64,000 bases of DNA from contig NZ_JBNAFU010000007.1 in assembly GCF_049800835.1 (NCBI RefSeq), positions 1-64,000 on the forward strand. The letters run 5' to 3'. The stretch's first letter is position 1, and each line of letters starts with the position of its first letter. Made by a program: the position numbers and the translations under genes. The notes under the pieces were generated by a model. The model saw nothing but the letters and a program-made list of their open reading frames with translations. It made no database searches and was not told the DNA's origin. The stretch comes from Dinoroseobacter sp049800835 (GTDB taxonomy: Bacteria; Pseudomonadota; Alphaproteobacteria; Rhodobacterales; Rhodobacteraceae). Below are positions 10,857-18,584 of the stretch, one piece after another.

Positions 10857-10863
10857 TTGACCA
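10857..10863 (+). promoter_or_regulatory. RutR-like half-site TTGACCA in cluster promoter region
   Basis: TTGACCA lies 136 bp before the ATG of the binding-protein gene. It equals one arm of the palindrome described for the pyrimidine regulator RutR. The second arm is not conserved, so this is only suggestive. The surrounding region (10801-10998) is clearly richer in A/T than its neighbours, as expected for a promoter. Confidence 0.2.
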
Positions 10864-10998
10864 CACAGATTATTTTGTTGGCGAACCGGAAAGTTCACAA
10901 CAAAGTATTCCTGAGCTTGCGCGCTTGGCATCCCGGCCCACGGCACAACGACCTAGCTTCGACGCAACAAAAAACGATTTCACTGACAGGAGAGCATC

Positions 10999-12000
10999 AT
11001 GGCATTGCGTCTATCCCTTCTCGCATCGGCTGCCGCCGTCGTCTGCACAGGAGCCGCCCATGCGGAGTTAAGCAAGGTCGTCTTCGGCACGAATTGGCTG
11101 GCCCAGGCCGAACATGGCGGCTTCTACCAATCCGTTGCAGATGGTACCTATGCTGCGTGCGGGCTGGATGTCGAGATCGTCTCTGGCGGACCGCAGGTCA
11201 ACAATCGCGCGCTCATGCTCGCGGGCCGGATTGATTACCATATGGGCGGCGACATGCTGCAGGCCTTCAACGCCGTCAAAGAGGGTATCCCCGTGGTCAT
11301 GGTTGGGGCCACCTTCCAGAAGCATCCGCAAGTCATCCTCGCCCATCCCGGCGTCGCTGACAGCTGGGACGAGCTGAAGAACCTGACACTGTTGATCGGG
11401 GACAATGGCTTCACGTCGTACTACCAGTGGATGATCGCCGAACATGGCTTCACGGTGGAACAACGTCAGCCCTACACGTTCAACCCGGCCCCATTCCTTG
11501 CGGACGATCAGTTGGGCATGCAGGGTTATCTGAGCTCGGAACCCTATCTCGTTGAAAAGGAAGGAGGGTTCACGCCCAACGTCTTCCTGATCGCAGATAA
11601 CGGCTTCACGTCGTATGCGACCACCATCGAGACGATGCAGGCCACGATCGACGAAAAGCCCGAAGAGGTGAAATGCTTCGTCGAAGGGTCGATCAAGGGG
11701 TGGTACAACTACCTGTACGGTGACAATGCTGGCGCCAATGAGCTTATCCTGGCCGCCAATCCCGACATGACAGCCGACAAGATCGAATACGCCATCGGCA
11801 AGATGAAGGAATGGGGCATCGTCGACAGTGGCGACGCACTTGAGATGGGCATCGGGGCCATCAACCCTGACGTGGTCGCCGATTTCTACGCAAAGATGGT
11901 CGCTGCGGGCGTGATCGAGGATGGCCTGGATATTGCCGCAAGCTACGACACGCAGTTTGTGAACGCTGGCCTCGGTATGGATCTGAAACCCGAGGGCTGA
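10999..12000 (+). CDS. ABC importer substrate-binding protein, NMT1/THI5 type
   Basis: Periplasmic binding protein of 333 residues with a signal peptide (MALRLSLLASAAAVVCTGAAHA). The mature start KVVFGTNWLAQAEHGGFYQSV and GLDVEIVSGG are typical of the NMT1/THI5-like group, whose members bind pyrimidines, thiamine precursors, riboflavin, nitrate or sulfonates. The heptapeptide DNGFTSY occurs twice (about 135-141 and 200-206). AGGAG precedes the ATG. It is the first gene of a nine-gene cluster, so its ligand is likely the substrate of the downstream enzymes. A terminator-like hairpin after it should make it more abundant than the membrane parts. Confidence 0.88.
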   Translation: MALRLSLLASAAAVVCTGAAHAELSKVVFGTNWLAQAEHGGFYQSVADGTYAACGLDVEIVSGGPQVNNRALMLAGRIDYHMGGDMLQAFNAVKEGIPVVMVGATFQKHPQVILAHPGVADSWDELKNLTLLIGDNGFTSYYQWMIAEHGFTVEQRQPYTFNPAPFLADDQLGMQGYLSSEPYLVEKEGGFTPNVFLIADNGFTSYATTIETMQATIDEKPEEVKCFVEGSIKGWYNYLYGDNAGANELILAANPDMTADKIEYAIGKMKEWGIVDSGDALEMGIGAINPDVVADFYAKMVAAGVIEDGLDIAASYDTQFVNAGLGMDLKPEG

Positions 12001-12006
12001 CACACG

Positions 12007-12042
12007 GGCCGGGCTGGTACGCGCCAGCCCGGCCTTTTCTTT
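12007..12042 (+). terminator. Attenuator-like terminator inside ABC operon
   Basis: Perfect 11-bp stem GGCCGGGCTGG/CCAGCCCGGCC with a 6-nt loop, followed by TTTTCTTT, starting 7 bp after the binding-protein stop. Such hairpins commonly allow partial read-through, so that the binding protein is made in excess of the ATPase and permease. Confidence 0.85.
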
Positions 12043-12069
12043 CGGCCGCAGAGACCGCATCCTCTTTCC

Positions 12070-12885
12070 ATGTCCCTGACAGATCCTCTGATGAACGCAC
12101 CCAACGCTGTCGCTGAAACACCGGTATTCGCGGACCGCCCCGAATTGCTCCGGCTGAGCGGTGTGGACAAGGTTTTCGGCGGCGAAGTGGTGGCGCTGAA
12201 AGACCTGAACCTTGATGTGCGGCAGGGGGATTTCATGTCCCTTTTGGGACCGTCAGGCTGCGGCAAGTCAACAGCCCTGCGGATCATTGCCGATCTACTG
12301 CACCCCACCCGCGGCACGGTGGAGTGGGCGGGTGGTCACACAAAGGATGACCTTGGGGTGGTATTTCAGGAACCCACGTTGATGCCTTGGGCAACGGTCT
12401 CAAAAAACGTCTACCTTCCCTTTCGGCTGCGGGGCAAATCCTACAACAGCGTCAGGGATGACATCCTCGAGGTGCTCAAACTGGTCGGGCTCGAGAAATT
12501 CCAGAACGCTTATCCACGAGAGTTGTCGGGCGGCATGAAAATGCGGGTGTCGATCGCGCGCGCCATGGTGACACGCCCGCGGCTGATCCTGATGGACGAG
12601 CCCTTCGCCGCGCTGGACGAGATCACGCGCTTCAAACTCAACAATGACCTGCTGGCGCTGAAGTCCAAGATCAATTGCACGGTGATCTTTGTGACCCATT
12701 CGGTTTTCGAATCCGTGTTTTTGTCAGATCGTATCGTCGTGATGGCAGCGCGCCCGGGACGTGTCCTGCGCGAAGTGCAGGTCGACGCCCCCTATCCGCG
12801 CGACGAGGTGTTCCGCACCTCTGCCGAATACGCCGCGCATTGCCGGGCCGCATCCGATGCCCTGCACGAAGCGATGGAGGTTTGA
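12070..12885 (+). CDS. ABC importer ATP-binding protein, NitT/TauT type
   Basis: A 271-residue ATPase energising the importer. Walker A is GPSGCGKST, the Q-loop is in VFQEPTLMPWATV, the ABC signature is ELSGGMKMRVSIARA, and Walker B is RLILMDEPFAALDE with the switch histidine in FVTHSVFESVFL. The GGMKMR signature is typical of the nitrate/sulfonate/thiamine-precursor subfamily and agrees with the NMT1-type binding protein. Its stop is one base from the next ATG. Confidence 0.93.
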   Translation: MSLTDPLMNAPNAVAETPVFADRPELLRLSGVDKVFGGEVVALKDLNLDVRQGDFMSLLGPSGCGKSTALRIIADLLHPTRGTVEWAGGHTKDDLGVVFQEPTLMPWATVSKNVYLPFRLRGKSYNSVRDDILEVLKLVGLEKFQNAYPRELSGGMKMRVSIARAMVTRPRLILMDEPFAALDEITRFKLNNDLLALKSKINCTVIFVTHSVFESVFLSDRIVVMAARPGRVLREVQVDAPYPRDEVFRTSAEYAAHCRAASDALHEAMEV

Positions 12886-12886
12886 G

Positions 12887-13744
12887 ATGGCCGTAACCGA
12901 CCCCACGCAGCTTGCCCCAGCCGCCGATGCAGATGAGGTCGCGCGCACGCGCGCCAAACGGCTGGAGAAGATCGGAAAGTACGCGCTGCCAATCGTGATG
13001 ATGATCTTCGCGATCTGGTTGTGGGACCGCATCGTCGCGTGGAACGAGATTCCCCATTATATCCTGCCGGACCCGGGCCGGGTCTGGAACACGTTGATCA
13101 CGGACTGGGCGATCCTGTTCGATGCGGCGCAACTTACGGCCAAAACCACCATCCTCGCGCTGATTTTCGCGGTGATTGGTGGCGCAGGGCTCGCGATCCT
13201 GTTCAACCAGTCCAAGATGCTGGAGATGAGCTTTTACCCCTACGCGGTGATCCTGCAGGTGACACCGGTGGTGTCCATCGCGCCGCTGATCTTCATTTAT
13301 GTCGAAAGCAAAACCGCAGGCATGCTCTTGTGCGCGTGGATCGTTGCGTTCTTTCCCGTGCTCAGCTCTACGACGCTCGGCCTGAACTCGGTTGATCACA
13401 ACCTACGGGACCTGTTTCGGATCTACGGCGCCACGCGCTGGCAACGGCTTACCATGCTACAACTGCCCTCTGCGCTGCCCTACTTCCTTGGTGGGTTGAA
13501 GATCGCGGGCGGGCTCAGCCTGATCGGCGCGGTTGTCGCCGAACTGGTCGCCGGCACGGGCGGCGTCGGTGCGGGCCTTGCCATGCGCATTCAGGAAGCG
13601 GGATATCGGCTGAATATCGCGCGCATGTTTGCAGCCCTCAGCATGATTGCGGCGATGGGTGTGTTTCTCTTTGCGGCGCTGTCGATCGTGAGTCATCTGC
13701 TGCTCAGGAAATGGCACGAAAGTGCGCTCACCCGGGAGAATTGA
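12887..13744 (+). CDS. ABC importer permease, NitT/TauT (BPD) type
   Basis: A 285-residue inner-membrane subunit with about six membrane spans. The start at 12887 follows the ATPase stop directly, with GGAGG upstream. The segment VDHNLRDLFRIYGATRWQRL and the following LPSALPYFLGGLK is the EAA loop that contacts the ATPase. AELVAGTGGVGAGLAMRIQEAG is typical of SsuC/TauC/ThiX-like permeases. The stop overlaps the amidohydrolase start by one base (TGATG), implying translational coupling of transport and catabolism. Confidence 0.93.
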   Translation: MAVTDPTQLAPAADADEVARTRAKRLEKIGKYALPIVMMIFAIWLWDRIVAWNEIPHYILPDPGRVWNTLITDWAILFDAAQLTAKTTILALIFAVIGGAGLAILFNQSKMLEMSFYPYAVILQVTPVVSIAPLIFIYVESKTAGMLLCAWIVAFFPVLSSTTLGLNSVDHNLRDLFRIYGATRWQRLTMLQLPSALPYFLGGLKIAGGLSLIGAVVAELVAGTGGVGAGLAMRIQEAGYRLNIARMFAALSMIAAMGVFLFAALSIVSHLLLRKWHESALTREN

Positions 13745-15009
13745 TGGACTACCGCGCGTTGCCGAGCGGCGACTTCACGATGACAAACGTTCAGGTCCCC
13801 GCCTGCCTTCTGGGACAGGATGGGGATTTGGTCACGACCGAGATCTCGATCGAGGAAGGCAGGATCGCGGGCCCGCAACCGATCGCGGTGGATATGGAAG
13901 GCGCGATAGCCCTGCCCTGCTTTACCGACATGCATACGCACCTGGACAAGGGGCACATCTGGGCGCGCAGTCCCAACCCGGACGGCACGTTCATGGGCGC
14001 GCTGACAACGGTTGCCGCGGACCGCGCGGCGAACTGGCGCGCAGAAGATGTGCGGCGGAGGATGGAATTCTCGCTGCGCTGTGCCTACGCCCATGGCACC
14101 GCCCGCATTCGGACCCATCTCGACAGCCTGCCGCCGCAGGATGATATCAGCTGGCCCGTGTTTTCCGATCTGCGCGATGCCTGGGCGGGTCGGGTCGAGT
14201 TGCAGGCAGTATGCCTGATCGGGTGCGACGCCTTTTCGACCGATGGCGCATTTGCGCACACTGCAGACCTGGTGGCCGCGCATAGCGGCGTTCTGGGCAT
14301 GGTGACGTACCCGGTCGAGGATCTTGATGACAGGCTCAGGGGCTTTTTTGCCATGGCATCGGACCGCGGTCTCGATGCGGATTTCCACGTTGACGAGACG
14401 ATGGACCCGTCCTCGGAAACCTTGCGCGCCATTGCGCGGGTCGCCATGGAGGTCGGATTCGAGGGCCAGATTGTCGTCGGACATTGTTGTTCCCTTTCCA
14501 CCCAGGACGAAACCCGCGCATTGGACACGCTCGATCTGGTGGCCGAGGCGGGGATCGGCGTCGTGTCGCTGCCATTGTGCAACCTTTACCTCCAGGACAG
14601 GCATGCCGGGCGCACGCCGAGGGGGCGCGGGATTACCCTGGTGCATGAGATGGTTGCACGGGACATTCCCGTCGCGTTTTCATCGGACAACACACGCGAT
14701 CCGTTTTATGCCTATGGGGACATGGACATGATCGAAGTGATGCGGGAGGCGACGAGGATCGGGCATCTGGACCACGGCAAGCCCGACTGGCCACAGGCCT
14801 TCACACAGACCCCGGCGCGCCTGTGTGGCTTTGCATCGGGCGACATACACCGCGGGGCACCAGCGGACCTGGTGATCACGCGCGCCCGCAGTTGGACCGA
14901 GTTCTACGCGCGGCCCCAAGCCGACCGGATCGTGCTGCGCGGCGGCGAGCCGATCGACCGTACATTGCCCGACTATGCCGAGCTTGACGATTTGATGGAG
15001 ACGACCTGA
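13744..15009 (+). CDS. Amidohydrolase, cytosine-deaminase-like (TRZ/ATZ-CodA group)
   Basis: A 421-residue metal-dependent amidohydrolase. CodA-like signatures are DMHTHLDKG (His64 and His66), a barrel strand with RIRTHLDSL, DADFHVDET, the GHCCSLS segment, and the late SSDNTRDPFYAYGDMDMIEV, which corresponds to the HDDVFDPWYPLG region of cytosine deaminase. These hold the metal ligands. The family deaminates or hydrolyses ring C-N bonds of pyrimidines, triazines and related rings. The exact substrate is unknown; coupling to an NMT1-type importer argues for an N-heterocycle. Its stop overlaps the next start (TGATG). Confidence 0.85.
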   Translation: MDYRALPSGDFTMTNVQVPACLLGQDGDLVTTEISIEEGRIAGPQPIAVDMEGAIALPCFTDMHTHLDKGHIWARSPNPDGTFMGALTTVAADRAANWRAEDVRRRMEFSLRCAYAHGTARIRTHLDSLPPQDDISWPVFSDLRDAWAGRVELQAVCLIGCDAFSTDGAFAHTADLVAAHSGVLGMVTYPVEDLDDRLRGFFAMASDRGLDADFHVDETMDPSSETLRAIARVAMEVGFEGQIVVGHCCSLSTQDETRALDTLDLVAEAGIGVVSLPLCNLYLQDRHAGRTPRGRGITLVHEMVARDIPVAFSSDNTRDPFYAYGDMDMIEVMREATRIGHLDHGKPDWPQAFTQTPARLCGFASGDIHRGAPADLVITRARSWTEFYARPQADRIVLRGGEPIDRTLPDYAELDDLMETT

Positions 15010-16415
15010 TGAGCATGCCTGACAACGTAGCAGCCGCGAAAGAAGCCCTGTCCCATCTGGATATCGAACAGAACGACGCGGCGATCAAATCCAAGAGCCG
15101 CGATTTCTTCTGGTACTCCCCGGTGCTCAAGGCGCGCATGGACCACCTGATTGCGGATTTCGTGGTCAGCCCGCGGTCGGAGGCAGAGGTGATCGAGGTG
15201 CTCAGGACCTGCTACGCGCATGACGTCCCGGTCACCACGCGCGGCGCGGGCACGGGCAATTACGGGCAGGCCATGCCGATGCGCGGCGGGTGTGTCATGC
15301 ACCTGCGCCACATGACGGCGGTGAAGGAAATCCACCCCGGGCGGGTGATCTGTGAACCTGGCATCCTTCTGAAAGACTTGGATGCGGCGTGCAAAGCCGA
15401 CAGCGGTCAGGAAATCCGCATGTTCAGCAGCACATGGGCGACCGCAACAATTGGCGGCTTCATCGCCGGCGGGTCGGGCGGTGTCGGATCCTGCACATGG
15501 GGCTCCTTGCGCGATCTGGGCAACATCATCCGCCTACGCGTCGTGACAATGGAGGAAGAACCGCGTGTGCTGGAGTTCCGGGGCGAGGAACTTGCCCGCG
15601 TGTCCCATGCATACGGGACCAACGGCATCATTACGGAGATCGAAGTCCCGCTTGCCCCCGCCTATGACTGGGTGGAGATATTCGTGGCCTGCGAGGATTT
15701 CATGGACGCCGCGCGTTTTGCCGAAGGTCTGGCAAACGAGGACGGGATCCTGATCAAGCTCGCCTCCGTCTACGAGGCCCCTGCGCCGCATGACTACTTC
15801 CAACGCGTGAGACCATACGTCAGCGACAAGGACACGCTCGTGGGACTGATGGTGGCGCCGCATTCGATGGATGGGTTTCTGACCTTCCTGGGTCGGCGGC
15901 CGGAAGCTCGGTTGATCTACCGCTCAGACGATCACGCGTGGGCGCGTGAACCCGGGCCGGTTTTCGAGTACGGCTGGAACCACACGACGCTGCGCGCCCT
16001 GAAGGTCGATCCGTCGATCACGTATCTGCAGGTGCGCTATGGGTTCCCGGACCACCTTGCACTGGTCGAGAAGATGCGAACGGAGCTTTCCCCCGAAGTG
16101 CTTCAACACCTCGAAGTGCTGCGCGAGAACGGAAAGGTCATGTTCGCTGGCTTGAGCCTGGTGAAATTCACGACGGAGGAACGCCTGGACGAGATCATCG
16201 GCCTGCACGAGGAAGCGGGGGCGATGATCTTCAACCCGCACCGCTATACCCTGGAGGAAGGCGGGCGGCAGACAGTCGATGACCGGCAACTGAAATTCAA
16301 GCAGGAGGCCGACCCGAAGGGCCTTCTCAACCCCGGGAAGATGATTGCCTGGGACACGCCAGACTGGGACTATGCGGAGATGTACAGCTATCCGAAAATG
16401 CGGGCGGCGGAATGA
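15009..16415 (+). CDS. FAD-binding oxidoreductase (FAD_binding_4/GlcD type)
   Basis: A 468-residue flavoenzyme of the PCMH superfamily. The N-terminal FAD domain (about 45-220) has VVSPRSEAEVIEVLRTCY, VPVTTRGAGTGNYGQAMP (pyrophosphate loop) and FSSTWATATIGGFIAGGSGG. The C-terminal half is a substrate domain less familiar to me, ending with EADPKGLLNPGKMIAWD, as is usual in lactate/glycolate dehydrogenase relatives. No obvious histidine/cysteine for bicovalent flavin is seen. The probable role is oxidation of a hydroxy or ring-CH group of the pathway intermediate. It is coupled to the amidohydrolase by a 1-bp overlap. Confidence 0.82.
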   Translation: MSMPDNVAAAKEALSHLDIEQNDAAIKSKSRDFFWYSPVLKARMDHLIADFVVSPRSEAEVIEVLRTCYAHDVPVTTRGAGTGNYGQAMPMRGGCVMHLRHMTAVKEIHPGRVICEPGILLKDLDAACKADSGQEIRMFSSTWATATIGGFIAGGSGGVGSCTWGSLRDLGNIIRLRVVTMEEEPRVLEFRGEELARVSHAYGTNGIITEIEVPLAPAYDWVEIFVACEDFMDAARFAEGLANEDGILIKLASVYEAPAPHDYFQRVRPYVSDKDTLVGLMVAPHSMDGFLTFLGRRPEARLIYRSDDHAWAREPGPVFEYGWNHTTLRALKVDPSITYLQVRYGFPDHLALVEKMRTELSPEVLQHLEVLRENGKVMFAGLSLVKFTTEERLDEIIGLHEEAGAMIFNPHRYTLEEGGRQTVDDRQLKFKQEADPKGLLNPGKMIAWDTPDWDYAEMYSYPKMRAAE

Positions 16416-16426
16416 CGGGGACCCGG

Positions 16427-16463
16427 CCCCGCGGATGCTCTGCGTCCTCCCGGCGGGGTTTTT
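16427..16463 (+). terminator. Hairpin with T-tract within the cluster
   Basis: CCCCGC and GCGGGG arms enclose a smaller hairpin (GATGC/GCGTC with one G-U pair), followed by five T residues. It lies between the FAD oxidoreductase and the first flavodoxin-fold reductase. It could be a partial terminator splitting the cluster into two expression levels. Confidence 0.45.
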
Positions 16464-16488
16464 CCAGACCTGAACATGGGGGTGTGCG

Positions 16489-17070
16489 ATGACCCGGGCG
16501 CTGGTGCTGGCAGCCCACCCCTGCGCGGAGAGTTTCTCTCAAGCCCTGCATGGAACGGTTGTTTCGAAATTGCGGGCGCGCGACTGGGACGTGGACGATT
16601 GCGACCTTTATGCCGAAGGCTTCGATCCGGTCCTGTCCGAAGCGGAGCGGCGCGGATATCACGAGGTCGGTCCGAACGAGGGACCCGTGGCGGAATATGT
16701 CGCACGGGTGCGCGCCGCGGATGCGCTCGTGATGGTGTTCCCTGTATGGAATTTCGGCTATCCTGCGATCCTGAAAGGGTTTCTTGACCGCGTGTTTCTG
16801 CCCGGCGTGTCCTTTCGACTGGAGGACGGGAAGGTCTTGCCGAACCTGACGCATATCAAGAGGCTGGCAGCAGTGACCACCTATGGCGGGACACGTCGGC
16901 GTGCGCTACTCGCGGGTGACCCACCGCGGCACTGCGTGAAGCGGGCGGTCTGGCATGTCTGCCGCCCGATGAAAATGAGATACCTTGCGCTGTACGATAT
17001 GAACCGGGCGAGCGAGGCCCGTCGAACAGCATTTCTGGAACGGGTGGAGCGCGAGATGGAGGCATTCTGA
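16489..17070 (+). CDS. NAD(P)H-dependent flavodoxin-fold reductase, copy 1
   Basis: A 193-residue member of the NAD(P)H dehydrogenase (quinone)/KefF-like Flavodoxin_2 family. LVLAAHPCAESFSQAL is the FMN phosphate-binding start. VFPVWNFGYPAILKGFLDRVFLPG is the characteristic flavin-ring region. AVTTYGGTRR follows. It is paralogous to the next gene. It likely reduces a quinone or a pathway intermediate, or supplies reduced flavin; the sequence does not decide. The next gene starts immediately at its stop. Confidence 0.87.
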   Translation: MTRALVLAAHPCAESFSQALHGTVVSKLRARDWDVDDCDLYAEGFDPVLSEAERRGYHEVGPNEGPVAEYVARVRAADALVMVFPVWNFGYPAILKGFLDRVFLPGVSFRLEDGKVLPNLTHIKRLAAVTTYGGTRRRALLAGDPPRHCVKRAVWHVCRPMKMRYLALYDMNRASEARRTAFLERVEREMEAF

Positions 17071-17706
17071 ATGCGCGCCTTGGTAGTTTATTGTCATCCC
17101 AAGGAGGGCAGCTTCAACGCGGCCATCCGGGATCTGGTTCTGTCCAAGCTCGAAGCGGCCGGCGCAGAAGTGCGCCTGACGGATTTGTACGCGCGGGGGT
17201 TCGAGCCCGTGCTCGCCGCCTGCGAGTTGGACATCTATCTGGATTGCCCTGATAACATGGCGCCCGTCGCCCGCGACGTGGATGATTTGAGATGGGCAGA
17301 CACGTTGATCTTCGTCTATCCGACGTGGTGGTACGGGTTGCCTGCGCTGCTCAAGGGCTGGCTCGACCGCGTGCTGCTGCCGGATGTTGCGTTCCTGATG
17401 CCCGATGCAGAGAACTCGGATATTCGGCCCGGCCTGACCAACATTCAGCGCCTCGGCGTATTCACCACGTGCGGGGCAAGCCACTGGCTGACCACTCTGA
17501 TCGGTGCACCGGGCAAACGCACCCTGACCCGCGGGGTACGGCTGATCTGTGCCAAGGGCTGCAAGACGTTTTTCGCCGCGCACTACCTTATGGACAGTTC
17601 CACACCCGAGACCCGCCGCCGTCATCTCAACCGGGTGGCGCGACAGATGGACAGGATGATCGGGCGCCAACCGCGCACCCAGTTCGCGGCTGAGCCTGCG
17701 GAATGA
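17071..17706 (+). CDS. NAD(P)H-dependent flavodoxin-fold reductase, copy 2
   Basis: A 211-residue paralogue of the preceding gene. It keeps VVYCHPKEGSFNAAI, FVYPTWWYGLPALLKGWLDRVLLPD and FTTCGASHWL. The two copies have clearly diverged, so they may act on different substrates or form a heterodimer. The start codon follows the upstream stop without a gap, and the end overlaps the oxygenase start by 4 bp (ATGA). Confidence 0.87.
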   Translation: MRALVVYCHPKEGSFNAAIRDLVLSKLEAAGAEVRLTDLYARGFEPVLAACELDIYLDCPDNMAPVARDVDDLRWADTLIFVYPTWWYGLPALLKGWLDRVLLPDVAFLMPDAENSDIRPGLTNIQRLGVFTTCGASHWLTTLIGAPGKRTLTRGVRLICAKGCKTFFAAHYLMDSSTPETRRRHLNRVARQMDRMIGRQPRTQFAAEPAE

Positions 17707-18584
17707 GCCTGCCCATCATCGATTGGACCGCGCCGGACCGCGCCGAACAGATCGGGCGCGCGGCACGGGGTCCGGGGTTCTTCCTGCTGACCGGCCACGG
17801 GATTGCGGGGGCGCTGATTGCGGATGTGTTTGCACAGGGCGCGCGGTTTTTCGACCTGCCGGCGAAAGACAAATCCACCCTCGCGATCGACGCCGATAAC
17901 CGAGGATGGGCTGCCGAAGGCACGGAGCAGCTTGATCCGAAGGACGCACCGGACCGCAAAGAGGCGTTCAACATGGGCCTCGATCTTGCCGCGGATGACC
18001 CGCGCGTGCTGGCGCGCGAGCCGTTTCGCGGGGTCAACAAATGGCCTGACCTGCCGGACTTTGCGGATACGTTGCGGGCTTACTTCAGCGCGGTTCACCG
18101 GTTGGGCGTCGATGTCATGGGGGCCGTGGCCGAAGACCTGAACCTTCCCAGCGACTACTTTGACGCCAGTCTGGACGCCCCCATCGCCACACTGCGCTTG
18201 CTGTCCTACCCTGCGGCGGTCCCGGATCAGAAAGTCGGCGCGGGCGCACATACCGATTACGGCGCATTGACGTTTCTGTTGACCGATGGGGTGCCGGGCC
18301 TCCAGGTGCGGCCCCGCGATGGTGCTTGGATCGACGTCCCGCATGTGGACGGTGCGTATATCGTGAATATCGGCGATTGCCTGATGCGCTGGTCGAACGA
18401 TGTCTACGTGTCGACACCGCACCGGGTTCTGCCACCGCCTGCCGCGCGCATGTCAATTGCCTTTTTCCTCGACCCGAACCCGGATGCGGTGATCAAGGCC
18501 CTGCCCGGCACCGGTCCTGCGAAATATCCTGAAACAACGGGGGCCGCCTATCTGCGCAGCCGGTTGGAGGAGACCTATGCCTGA
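17703..18584 (+). CDS. 2-Oxoglutarate/Fe(II) oxygenase, isopenicillin N synthase family
   Basis: A 293-residue non-haem iron oxygenase. The N-terminal DIOX_N-like part has GPGFFLLTGHGI and FFDLPAKDK. The iron ligands are His183 and Asp185 (GAHTDYGALT) and His240 (STPHRVL), with Arg249-x-Ser251 as the 2-oxoglutarate carboxylate site. The family includes fungal thymine-7-hydroxylase and plant hormone oxidases, so hydroxylation of a methyl or ring carbon is plausible; that is inference. It is coupled by short overlaps to both neighbours. Confidence 0.9.
   Translation: MSLPIIDWTAPDRAEQIGRAARGPGFFLLTGHGIAGALIADVFAQGARFFDLPAKDKSTLAIDADNRGWAAEGTEQLDPKDAPDRKEAFNMGLDLAADDPRVLAREPFRGVNKWPDLPDFADTLRAYFSAVHRLGVDVMGAVAEDLNLPSDYFDASLDAPIATLRLLSYPAAVPDQKVGAGAHTDYGALTFLLTDGVPGLQVRPRDGAWIDVPHVDGAYIVNIGDCLMRWSNDVYVSTPHRVLPPPAARMSIAFFLDPNPDAVIKALPGTGPAKYPETTGAAYLRSRLEETYA

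Noticed and set aside
10999..13744. Thiamine-precursor importer ThiYXZ as the specific assignment
   Set aside because: Family type fits, but no thiamine gene or TPP riboswitch-like sequence is nearby, so the ligand is left open.
13693..14646. 317-codon open frame on the - strand
   Set aside because: Opposite the amidohydrolase gene, which has clear metal-binding motifs; no ribosome site or family features on the minus strand.
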